Assembly: GCA_003233615.1 (NCBI GenBank)
Contig: QIMB01000447.1
Coordinates: 1 to 6,345 of the forward strand
Direction of reading: 5' to 3'
DNA length: 6,345 bases
From: Nitrospirota bacterium
GTDB lineage: Bacteria > Nitrospirota > Nitrospiria > Nitrospirales > UBA8639
Shown: positions 1-5,636 of the stretch, one piece after another
Layout of the letters: each line of letters starts with the position of its first letter
How positions within the stretch are numbered: position 1 is the stretch's first letter
Notes under the pieces: generated by a model
Told to the model about the DNA's origin: nothing
Seen by the model: only the letters and a program-made list of their open reading frames with translations
The model's database searches: none
Translations under genes and position numbers: made by a program

Positions 1-102
1 CAACTGGATGGCGAGCAAGATGTGGTACGCCTGAGTCTCCAGCAAAGAAAGAGAGTCCTAGAACAGGCCATGGCGGAACTCCAATCAGGACAAAATACGT
101 AA
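1..102 (+). CDS. 3' end of an unidentified protein-coding gene (partial)
   Basis: Frame 1 is open from the first base to a TAA at 100-102, giving 33 C-terminal residues beginning QLDGEQDVVRLSLQQRKR. The segment is hydrophilic and rich in Gln, Glu, Arg and Leu, and looks like an amphipathic terminal helix. I do not recognise the family. The 109-bp gap to the next gene contains a stem-loop and a separate strong ribosome binding site, so it need not be cotranscribed with the dodecin gene. Calling it coding rests on the open frame, the absence of a competing frame and helix-like composition; the fragment is too short for more. Confidence 0.5.
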   Translation, partial: QLDGEQDVVRLSLQQRKRVLEQAMAELQSGQNT

Positions 103-115
103 ATTCCATGAGATT

Positions 116-144
116 TGAGAAAGGGGAGCCCCTGAGTTTTCTCA
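116..144 (+). other. Interrupted stem-loop between the partial gene and the dodecin gene
   Basis: TGAGAAA (116-122) pairs with TTTCTCA (138-144), and GGGG (123-126) can pair with CCCC (129-132); a 5-nt bulge follows the inner stem. It begins 14 nt after the stop codon at 102, where a terminator would be expected, but no T-run follows, so it is not a classical intrinsic terminator. It could be a Rho-related 3' end structure or part of the dodecin leader. Confidence 0.3.
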
Positions 145-211
145 TAGGGAAGGGAAGATTATTTTGCAAGGGCATCTCAAAAAGTAAATTACGTCACCAG
201 GAGGTACTTCC

Positions 212-415
212 ATGTCTGACATGATAAAAGTCATCGAAGTGTTAGCAGAATCATCAACGAGTTGGGAAGATGCGGCAGTGCAAGCCGTCGCCCTGGCCAG
301 TAAAACGGTGCATGGAATCAAGTCCATCTATATAAAAGACTGTGAAGCCAAAGTGGAGGGAAATTCGATTGTGCAATATCGGATTAATGCCAAAATTTCC
401 TTCCTTTTGGATTAG
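212..415 (+). CDS. Dodecin-family small protein
   Basis: The 67-residue product matches dodecins in length and in conserved blocks: KVIEV near the N-terminus, SWEDAA (17-22), ASKT (29-32) in the helix and YRINAKISF (56-64) in the last strand. Dodecins are small cytoplasmic beta-alpha-beta-beta proteins that assemble into hollow dodecamers, and many store flavin. The start is well supported by AGGAGG at 199-204, seven bases before the ATG. The residues that stack on and contact flavin in the archaeal prototype (Trp36 and Gln55) appear to align with Ser38 and Arg57 here, so this looks like the SWEDA/YRxNxKISF subgroup and flavin binding should not be assumed. It seems monocistronic, with a separate gene 271 bp downstream. 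Family assignment is secure; ligand is unknown. Confidence 0.92.
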   Translation: MSDMIKVIEVLAESSTSWEDAAVQAVALASKTVHGIKSIYIKDCEAKVEGNSIVQYRINAKISFLLD

Positions 416-423
416 AGACGGTC

Positions 424-446
424 AAATTCCCTTATGGGTATTTTTC
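424..446 (+). terminator. Possible weak intrinsic terminator of the dodecin gene
   Basis: CCC (429-431) and GGG (436-438) form a small hairpin with a TTAT loop. AAAT before and ATTT after can extend it across one mismatch, and TTTTT (441-445) follows. It lies just after the dodecin stop at 415. The stem is short and partly A-T, so termination would be weak. Confidence 0.35.
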
Positions 447-498
447 TGTCTGTGCATCTCGAATTGGTATTTCGGTTGTTAAAGAGAGCAGCACGTTG

Positions 499-662
499 CC
501 GTATGGTCAAAAAAAGCAACGAGCTTTCCAACAAGTATTGTCCACGTAAGCTAAATTTGGTTTTGTCTAAGCCTGGCGCCGGGAACCTGTTCCCTAACCA
601 TTCAATGGATTATAGACAGCTGAATTGCCCGGTCAGTTTTCAAATTTTGTTAGGTTGACAAC
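499..662 (-). repeat. Intergenic repeat element, copy 1 (inverted relative to copy 2)
   Basis: The complement of 553-662 aligns over about 110 bases with 1566-1677, at roughly 70 percent identity by eye and with one or two small gaps. The best core reads GGTTAGGGA-CAGGTT-CCGGC on the element strand. The outer side of this copy, 499-514, carries the 16-mer CCGTATGGTCAAAAAA, which recurs exactly at 1547-1562 beside copy 2. Here the 16-mer mostly sits in the loop of a hairpin (CGTTGC 494-499 with GCAACG 516-521). The repeat has no coding potential, and it runs to within about 25 bp of the decarboxylase start codon, so it may carry that gene's leader. Degenerate mobile debris (MITE-like) or a family of intergenic RNA/regulatory elements are both possible. 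Confidence 0.55.
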
Positions 663-686
663 ACCCACCTGGAGGGAAGATTCATC

Positions 687-941
687 ATGGACACCAAAAT
701 GAAGGAGCTGATTGCTATCGGAGCATCCGTGACCGCAAACTGTGTTCCCTGTTTGAAGTTCCATTTCGCGAAAGCGCAAGAGGCAGGTGCATCGGAAGAT
801 GAGGTGAGAGAGGCCGTCCGCGTGGGCCGCATGGTACGAAAAGGCGCTGCCGGAAAGTGGGATGAGGAAGCGAAAAGTGTCCTTGGTCAACAAACGCACT
901 CGAAATCCGTAAATGCTGGAACATCCTGTGAGGACATTTGA
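687..941 (+). CDS. Carboxymuconolactone decarboxylase / AhpD-like small redox protein
   Basis: The 84-residue product is a single-domain carboxymuconolactone decarboxylase (CMD) protein. It has the CxxC motif NCVPCL (Cys19, Cys22), His26 four residues after the second Cys, then the helix AQEAGASEDEVREAVRVGRMVRKGAA typical of the family. Glu7 lies 12 residues before Cys19, the same spacing as Glu118 to Cys130 in mycobacterial AhpD, whose Glu/Cys/Cys/His set performs disulfide-coupled peroxidase chemistry; AhpD His132 is replaced by Pro21. It is therefore more likely a cytoplasmic thiol-disulfide or peroxide-defence protein than a true decarboxylase. The residues after about 70 are low complexity. 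GGAGGG (671-676) supports the start. A tiny reading frame follows 18 bp downstream. The family is clear, the substrate is not. Confidence 0.9.
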   Translation: MDTKMKELIAIGASVTANCVPCLKFHFAKAQEAGASEDEVREAVRVGRMVRKGAAGKWDEEAKSVLGQQTHSKSVNAGTSCEDI

Positions 942-959
942 GCTCTAATTGAGGAGAGC

Positions 960-1064
960 ATGAAGGACACAGATCAGCAATCAGAAAAAGAGGCCGCAAG
1001 TGGCTGTGCAAGGCGAATTCCTAATCACTGCTGCCAGAGGCTCATTGAGCCGGTTTGGTCTTAG
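960..1064 (+). CDS. Small unidentified reading frame (34 aa), possibly a truncated gene start
   Basis: ATG at 960 is preceded by GAGGAG (951-956) at workable spacing and lies 18 bp after the decarboxylase stop, so it could be the second cistron of that unit. The peptide starts MKDTDQQSEKEAASGCAR and contains three cysteines (Cys16, Cys24, Cys25), then ends in TAG. The first 16 residues look like a normal hydrophilic N-terminus; the rest does not. Since it runs into the decayed DNA beyond 1061, the likeliest reading is the 5' stub of a gene cut off by rearrangement. A genuine short protein or chance frame cannot be excluded. Confidence 0.3.
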   Translation: MKDTDQQSEKEAASGCARRIPNHCCQRLIEPVWS

Positions 1065-1411
1065 CAGTCCCCGTTTGAGTTTTTGTCGAGTAGAATGAGA
1101 CCTTCCAGTGCTACAGGCATGACGTTTGTGTTCTCTGTTTGCCGCCTGGTTTCCCGGCGGTGCCACATGATCTCAGCTATACACCAGTTGTGCCTTAAAC
1201 CCTCACAGAACCGGACAAGCAGATTTCCCACATCCGGCTCTTCGTTCAACCATGTTTCGACCTTTACCATAATCACTTTCGCGAGTTCTTTCCCCGAGAC
1301 ATGGAGTGTTTAGGCAGTTTCCAAGGCAGTGAAAGCTACCTGATAGGTCAAGACTACATAGTGGACATTTTGACCACCCAGATACTCCTTGAGTTTTCGC
1401 GAGATTGTCAT
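1061..1411 (-). pseudogene. Broken YbaK/ProX-type aminoacyl-tRNA deacylase gene
   Basis: On the minus strand an ATG at 1411-1409 follows a strong AGAGGAGGA site (1424-1416). The frame reads MTISRKLKEYLGGQNVHY, then a VAFTALETA block, a TAA at codon 34 (1312-1310), and continues in the same frame with TLHVSGKELAKVIMVKVE. Removing the stop (CAA to TAA is the simplest change) gives the usual start of YbaK-family proteins, which hydrolyse mischarged aminoacyl-tRNA; Lys45 occupies the place of the functionally important YbaK lysine (Lys46). Homology ends near codon 52 (about 1256), and the remaining two thirds of the domain is missing from all three frames. The open frame continues to 1061 but is filled by the intron-like sequence described separately. 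Truncation plus an internal stop make this a pseudogene. The intact ribosome binding site suggests recent loss. Confidence 0.72.
1208..1240 (-). mobile_element. Group II intron domain V-like relic
   Basis: The minus strand gives a 33-nt hairpin. The outer arm GAGCCGGAT pairs over nine positions with GTCCGGTTC, including the G-U pair at the AGC catalytic triad seen in bacterial domain V. A two-base TT bulge lies on the 3' side, then a four-pair upper stem (GTGG/CTGC) with a GAAAT loop. Canonical domain V is 34 nt with a five-pair upper stem and GNRA loop, so this is a near match. TGTGAGGG follows, as I recall for many bacterial introns. No reverse transcriptase is present, and a convincing domain VI was not placed, although CCGCC-GG-GAAA-CC-A-GGCGG at 1142-1160 forms a hairpin with a bulged A about 50 nt downstream. 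Assignment rests on remembered consensus. Confidence 0.45.
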
Positions 1412-1910
1412 AGTGTCCTCCTCTTGACTAAGAACCTTCCATCTAACCTTTGGGCCTTTTCTTCATACCTGACCTTCCGAAAGAACAGCTTACCTACCCT
1501 TGCGCAAGTCTGAATATGTCACAATGCCACGGTCCTTCACCCTCCCCCGTATGGTCAAAAAACGGCATTGTCACCTTGCCGAAAATTAAAACGCTGAACA
1601 GACAATTCATCGGACTCTAAACCAATGATTGGTTAGGGATCAGGTTGCCGGCTCCACGCGTAGACGGAGCCAAAATTCCACCGTTAGCACACAATTCCCC
1701 TGGAGAGAATCCATTGATTTATCAGGTATTACCCCGTGCGCTCCACATGTTCAATCAGCCATATCTGGCTTAAGTGTTGACAATACCCTCGCAAAGCTTT
1801 AACCAAGGCAGGCGATGCTCAAGGGTAATCAGGTATGCTGAAAATAGACCATCCCTGTTCGTCATGACTATCCTAAATACAATCCCGCTGTTATTCCCTT
1901 CCCGATATTT
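1412..1910. other. Non-coding stretch between the pseudogene and the CDF gene
   Basis: No convincing gene is seen. It holds the upstream side of the deacylase relic, an inverted repeat ACAATGCC/GGCATTGT (1521-1528 and 1564-1571), and repeat copy 2 (1547-1677). Beyond that is unique DNA that must contain the transporter promoter: TTGACA at 1777-1782 is a perfect -35 hexamer, but the best following -10 candidates (TTTAAC at 1798, TATGCT at 1833) are poor in sequence or spacing. No ribosome binding site is visible just before 1911. Confidence 0.5.
1547..1677 (+). repeat. Intergenic repeat element, copy 2
   Basis: The core 1566-1677 is the direct-orientation counterpart of the inverted copy at 553-662. 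It shares TTGTCA, CAATTCA, GGTTAGGGA, CAGGTT, CCGGC, TAGAC and CCAAA in the same order and nearly the same spacing. The 16-mer CCGTATGGTCAAAAAA begins this copy at 1547. In copy 1 the same 16-mer lies on the opposite flank, pointing outward as a terminal inverted repeat would if the element were bounded on both sides. The far end expected after 1677 is not recognisable. Confidence 0.55.
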
Positions 1911-2828
1911 ATGAAACGTTTGCGAGAAATTCGCCGAATTTTATTGTGGGTCCTGTTGCTGAATGTATTCGTGGCGACGGCAAAATGGGTTTATGGCGTC
2001 ACAACCCAATTGCTTGCCATGCAGGCCGATGGGCTACATTCATTTTTCGATGGCCTATCGAACGTCGTTGGATTGGTGGGACTCTGGTTAGCGTCGCCCC
2101 TTCCCGATGCCGACCATCCATATGGTCACAAAAAGTTTGAGACGTTGACTGCTGGAGCTATTGGTGCGTTTCTGGTTATCACGTGCGCCTACCTCCTCTG
2201 GAAAGCCTACCGATCATGGACGATGGACCTGCATCCTCAAGTCACAACGATCAGTTTCATGATCATGCTCACCACCTTGGGTATCAATATCTTTGTCACG
2301 CACTGGGAACGAAAAAAAGGGAAAGAATTGAAAAGTGATATCTTGACGGCTGACTCGTATCATACAGCGAGTGATATCCTCACGTCGGTCTCAGTCCTGG
2401 CCGGACTCTTTGCCGTACAAGCGGGCTATCCGTTTATCGATCCCATGGTAGCCATTGTGATTGCGGGGGTCATCGCCTGGACGGCCACGATTGTGCTGAA
2501 AGATGTGCTGTCATCACTGACAGATCAGATCCGAATAGATCCTCAAGATATTCGAACAGCGGTAATGACTATACCTGGCATTTCAGATTGTCATGAAATT
2601 CGAACACGTGGACTGGCTAGTCATGTGTTCGTTGACCTCTCCATTCATGTGGAGCCAACATGGTCTGTGGAGCAAGCCCATACCCTAGCCACCAGAGTAG
2701 AATCTTTTCTCATGAATCATTTTGATCCCATTGAAGATGTGGTGGTCCATATCGAGCCGGAAGGGCACTCAGCTGTGGAATCCGCAGACCCAGGCCCAAT
2801 TATGCCGAATACGCAGGGAGGAAAATAG
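1911..2828 (+). CDS. Cation diffusion facilitator (CDF) metal efflux transporter
   Basis: The 305-residue product matches CDF exporters, inner-membrane proton-coupled antiporters that expel divalent metals, in length and layout. Six hydrophobic segments lie between about residues 8 and 200, followed by a cytoplasmic ferredoxin-like domain (about 205-290) and a loose tail. The transport site is visible as HxxxD in helix II (His43, Asp47) and HxxxD in helix V (His151, Asp155). The cytoplasmic-loop signature PDADHPYGHKKFE spans 65-77. An HD-HD site is most often associated with zinc; YiiP/FieF uses DD-HD, so zinc with possible cobalt or cadmium is the inference. The C-terminal domain has the family pattern VDLSIHVEP...VVVHIEPEG. 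The ATG at 1911 lacks a clear ribosome binding site, but the first helix would be damaged by a much later start. Its 3' end overlaps the convergent kinase by 29 bp. Confidence 0.93.
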   Translation: MKRLREIRRILLWVLLLNVFVATAKWVYGVTTQLLAMQADGLHSFFDGLSNVVGLVGLWLASPLPDADHPYGHKKFETLTAGAIGAFLVITCAYLLWKAYRSWTMDLHPQVTTISFMIMLTTLGINIFVTHWERKKGKELKSDILTADSYHTASDILTSVSVLAGLFAVQAGYPFIDPMVAIVIAGVIAWTATIVLKDVLSSLTDQIRIDPQDIRTAVMTIPGISDCHEIRTRGLASHVFVDLSIHVEPTWSVEQAHTLATRVESFLMNHFDPIEDVVVHIEPEGHSAVESADPGPIMPNTQGGK

Positions 2829-4002
2829 TAAAGGTTGTGCCTTGATGAGGAACGCTGCTTACACGAATCGTCCCGTTATGTTCCTGAATAATGCCATGGG
2901 CCACGGTTAAGCCTAATCCTGTACCTTCGCCAACGGGCTTGGTGGTAAAGAAGGGATCGAAAATTTTGGATATTTGATCTTCCGGAATGCCAGGCCCAGT
3001 ATCTTGCACCTTCAGTTCGATCATATCTCCCTTTGGACAAAGTGTCAGGGTGAGCGTTCCTCCTTCGGACATGGCCTGACAGGCATTCAAAATCAAATTC
3101 AAGAGCACCTGACTCAGGTGATCAGAATCGGCCAACACCTGAGGGAGATCGGGAGAGTATTTTTTGATGACGCGAATATCGTAGCTTTTGAATTTCTCCT
3201 GCAACATATCAAGCACACTTCCGATAATCCCGGCCATATCGACACCATGCTGTTCAGACGGGCGCATCCGGGCAAAGCTTAACAATTGATTCATGATTTT
3301 CGTAATGCGCTCTACTTGAGTCACAATGGTTTCTAATCCCCGCTTCGTCGATTCATCCTTAGATTTGCGCATCAACAATTCGGCACGGCCCAATATCACA
3401 TTCATCGGAGTCCCAATTTCATGGGCCATGCCGGATGCCAACGTCCCAAGTTCAGCTAACCGCTCAGTTTTCCGCAACTGTGCTTCTAACGCGCGTTGTT
3501 GAGTCCTATCGACAATGCGTTGAGAGATATCTCGAAGAATCACCGTCATCCATCGCTTCCCTTCCCGTTCCACCTTAGAAATTGAGGCTTCCATAGGAAA
3601 TATTTCACCGGTGTATCGCTGACCGGAAATTTCCCGATACATTCCCATTCGACGGTACGTGGCCTCGCTTTCGGCAAAGCGACACAAATGCTCGCGATGA
3701 GCCTGTCTCATAGTTTCAGGAATGAATTGATCCAGTGGTTTCCCAAGAGCTTCAGAGGCCGAACATTGAAAAATCTCTTCGGCTGCGGCATTAAAAAGCA
3801 CCATATTGTGATCTTCATCAATGGTAATAATGGCATCCATGGCCGCATGAATGATGCTGGCCAGTTGTCGCTCCAAGGCCTCGAAACCCTCCTGCGTATC
3901 TTGATGCATTATTTTCACCGCACGCAACTCAGTCACTTCTTGGCGAAGCGCGAGGAGTTCCTGCTCAAGATCATTTCCTGAAGATGAGGATTCTTGATTC
4001 AT
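2800..4002 (-). CDS. Soluble PAS-domain sensor histidine kinase (NtrB-like)
   Basis: The 400-residue product starts with a coiled-coil-like stretch (about 11-48), then a PAS domain (about 43-160) ending in the usual MTVILRDISQR junction. The HisKA domain has phospho-acceptor His194 in AHEIGTPMN, and the HATPase_c domain has Asn306 in the N box, DTGPGIP (334-340), FDPFFTTK (348-355) and GEGTGLGL (358-365). All catalytic boxes are intact. No transmembrane or signal segment is present, so it senses a cytoplasmic cue through the PAS domain; no ligand-binding residue can be named. It lies 123 bp after the activator gene on the same strand and is almost certainly its partner kinase. No good Shine-Dalgarno precedes the ATG at 4002, and a large hairpin ends 12 nt upstream, so translation may be weak or structure-controlled. 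Confidence 0.95.
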   Translation of the reverse strand: MNQESSSSGNDLEQELLALRQEVTELRAVKIMHQDTQEGFEALERQLASIIHAAMDAIITIDEDHNMVLFNAAAEEIFQCSASEALGKPLDQFIPETMRQAHREHLCRFAESEATYRRMGMYREISGQRYTGEIFPMEASISKVEREGKRWMTVILRDISQRIVDRTQQRALEAQLRKTERLAELGTLASGMAHEIGTPMNVILGRAELLMRKSKDESTKRGLETIVTQVERITKIMNQLLSFARMRPSEQHGVDMAGIIGSVLDMLQEKFKSYDIRVIKKYSPDLPQVLADSDHLSQVLLNLILNACQAMSEGGTLTLTLCPKGDMIELKVQDTGPGIPEDQISKIFDPFFTTKPVGEGTGLGLTVAHGIIQEHNGTIRVSSVPHQGTTFTIFLPAYSA

Positions 4003-4014
4003 AAATTTACAACT

Positions 4015-4101
4015 CGTAAAGCGTGAGGCGTAAGGCGTGAATAGGAAAGAATCAGAAGAAGCAATTCTTTTCCCCTAACGCCTCACGCTTCACGCCTTAC
4101 G
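4015..4101 (-). repeat. Heptad-repeat hairpin between activator and kinase genes
   Basis: The left arm (4015-4041) and right arm (4076-4101) are both built from a degenerate 7-bp unit, (A/G)GCGT(G/A)A, and are near-complementary over about 26 bp with a few wobbles. Inner A/T-rich arms, GGAAAGAAT (4044-4052) and ATTCTTTTCC (4064-4073), extend the stem, leaving a loop of about 11 nt. Another degenerate set of the same unit lies at 4119-4131 and supplies the activator stop codon. In the operon transcript the structure sits between the two cistrons. It could protect the upstream message, partly terminate, or limit kinase translation. There is no T-run after it on the minus strand, which argues against a standard terminator. 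Confidence 0.75.
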
Positions 4102-4125
4102 TTCCTTACCTTTTCCCTCACCGCC

Positions 4126-5505
4126 TCACGCTCCTTCCCCTTTACCTTCTTCCATTTCGGCAAGTTTGCGATACAGAGTTTTTCGATCAATACCTAATAC
4201 CTGAGCTGTTTGATATTTATTGCCCCCCAATTTTTCCAATATTCGACGGATGTATGACCATTCTACTTGGACAAGGGGAAGAGTCTGGTCGACCGCATCT
4301 TCAATGAATTGTCCTTCCCCTTGAATATTTTGAATGTTAGGTGGCAAATCTTCCAAAGAGATTTTCGATCCCTGTGTTAAGGTGGCCGCCCGCTCCAGAA
4401 TATTTTCTAATTCACGGACATTGCCTGGCCATTGATAATCGATCAATCGAGCCAGAGCCGAATCTGCGATACCCTCAATGTGTTTCTCCTGGGCGGTCAA
4501 GCTTTTTTGCAATAGACCGTGAGTCAGCAAAGGAATATCTTCTTTTCGCTCCCGTAACGGCGGAAGGCGTATTTCAATCACATTTAATCGATAATACAAA
4601 TCTTCTCGAAACCGTTTCGCCTTGACCTCTTCGGACAACATCACATTGGTGGCGGTAAGCAAGCGAACATTGACCGACATCGACTTCGTGGCCCCGACTC
4701 GTCGAATTTCACGCTCCTGTACAGCTCGCAATAATTTAGCTTGTAACATCATGGGCATTTCGCTGATCTCATCCAGAAACAATGTCCCATCGTGAGCCTC
4801 TTCGAACAAACCATGCTTATCATTTTTGGCATCCGTGAAAGCCCCTCGCACATGCCCGAAGAGTTCGCTCTCTAACAGAAGTTCAGGAATGGCAGCACAA
4901 TTCACCGGGACAAATGGTTTCGACTTCCGCTGACTATTAAAGTGAATAGCTTTCGCCACGAGTTCTTTTCCGGTACCACTCTCTCCGGTAATCAAGATAT
5001 TCGTCTGTGAATCAGCGACCCGGCGAATGAGGTCAAAGATTTGCCGCATAGGTTTGCTTTTGCCAAGAATTTTATCAAAGGCATATTCTCGACTGACCTG
5101 TTGACGGAGTTGCTGAACCTCCTGGCGGAGCAAGGCTTCCTTCAACGCCTTTTGCACGGTCACCAACAGCTCATCCGCTTTGACCGGCTTAGTCAGATAA
5201 TCGAATGCCCCCCGTTTCATTGCTTCGACGGCCGACTCCACGGTGCCAAAAGCAGTCATCATGATTAAATTCGATTCTGGATGCTTGTGAATCACCTGTT
5301 CCAACAATCCCAACCCATCCAGTCCTTTCATCCGTAAATCTGTCACCACCACGGGAAATTTTTCAGATTCCATATGTGCCAGCGCCTCTTGCCCATCTGA
5401 GGCCCCGACAACCCGATAGTGGTCTTCCTCTAGAATGTCTTGTAATAATTGCCGCATTTCTTTTTCATCATCAACAACTAAAATGGACGCAGTGTCTTGT
5501 GTCAT
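4126..5505 (-). CDS. NtrC-class sigma-54-dependent response regulator
   Basis: The 459-residue product has the full three-domain layout. The receiver (about 7-120) has acidic Asp12/Asp13, phospho-acceptor Asp56, Thr84 and Lys106. The AAA+ domain (about 147-375) has Walker A GESGTGK (174-180), Walker B FLDE (243-246), FREDLYYRLNV (299-309) with the arginine-finger region, and WPGNVREL (359-366). A Fis-type helix-turn-helix ends the protein (about 415-450, GGNKYQTAQVLGIDRKTLYRKL). The sigma-54-contact loop is GAFTDA (221-226) where the consensus is GAFTGA. It should activate sigma-54 holoenzyme by ATP hydrolysis from a distant enhancer once phosphorylated by the downstream kinase. AAGGAA (5518-5513 on the minus strand) supports the start. 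Best target in view is the divergent sigma-54 promoter at 6012. It resembles ZraR/HydG and NtrC; no specific orthology is claimed. Confidence 0.96.
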   Translation of the reverse strand: MTQDTASILVVDDEKEMRQLLQDILEEDHYRVVGASDGQEALAHMESEKFPVVVTDLRMKGLDGLGLLEQVIHKHPESNLIMMTAFGTVESAVEAMKRGAFDYLTKPVKADELLVTVQKALKEALLRQEVQQLRQQVSREYAFDKILGKSKPMRQIFDLIRRVADSQTNILITGESGTGKELVAKAIHFNSQRKSKPFVPVNCAAIPELLLESELFGHVRGAFTDAKNDKHGLFEEAHDGTLFLDEISEMPMMLQAKLLRAVQEREIRRVGATKSMSVNVRLLTATNVMLSEEVKAKRFREDLYYRLNVIEIRLPPLRERKEDIPLLTHGLLQKSLTAQEKHIEGIADSALARLIDYQWPGNVRELENILERAATLTQGSKISLEDLPPNIQNIQGEGQFIEDAVDQTLPLVQVEWSYIRRILEKLGGNKYQTAQVLGIDRKTLYRKLAEMEEGKGEGA

Positions 5506-5532
5506 GGAAAAATTCCTTGCTTCGCTGCGGTT

Positions 5533-5574
5533 AATTGTTCACAATTTATCTACTCGACAACAAACCTATGGCAA
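5533..5574 (-). promoter_or_regulatory. Possible promoter and operator of the two-component operon
   Basis: On the minus strand TTGCCA (5574-5569) could be a -35 box, with GATAAA (5550-5545) as -10 at 18-bp spacing, about 40 bp before the activator ATG. The inverted repeat AATTGT-TC-ACAATT (5533-5546) overlaps the -10 box. Its 2-bp spacer is too short for an RNA hairpin, so it would act as a DNA-binding site. The -10 match is only moderate. Confidence 0.3.
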
Positions 5575-5636
5575 TACATATTCTCCACACGACTTCCCGG
5601 GAAAATATCTGTCAGCTTGTTTTTAAACATATCCTT

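Noticed and set aside
557..574. TTGGTTTTGTCTAAGCC as a sigma-54 promoter for the decarboxylase gene.
   Set aside because: GG-N10-GC spacing is met, but neither the TGGCAC nor the TTGC context is present.
593..656. CCTAAC...GTTAGGT pair as a possible integron attC site.
   Set aside because: The 5' box does not fit RYYYAAC, the inner boxes are badly placed, and the pair is not conserved in repeat copy 2.
1061..1276. Minus-strand open frame (MVKVETWLNEEP...) as a divergent ribosomal protein bS21, because of an RF-N11-EI pattern.
   Set aside because: The upstream codons in the same frame are clearly YbaK-like, and the middle is better explained as intron-like RNA sequence; it lacks the basic C-terminal tail of bS21.
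1083..1513. Plus-strand frames at 1083-1313 and 1301-1513 as genes.
   Set aside because: They are antisense to the deacylase relic and intron-like sequence, have no ribosome binding sites and no family resemblance.
1766..1781. TGGCTTAAGTGTTGAC as a sigma-54 promoter for the transporter.
   Set aside because: The essential -12 GC is GA, and the -24 box is incomplete; an overlapping TTGACA fits a sigma-70 -35 box as well.
2974..3981. Plus-strand frames inside the kinase gene.
   Set aside because: They are shadows of a complete, motif-verified histidine kinase on the minus strand.
4015..4131. GCGTGAG arrays as a CRISPR.
   Set aside because: The units are 7 bp and contiguous, without unique spacers.
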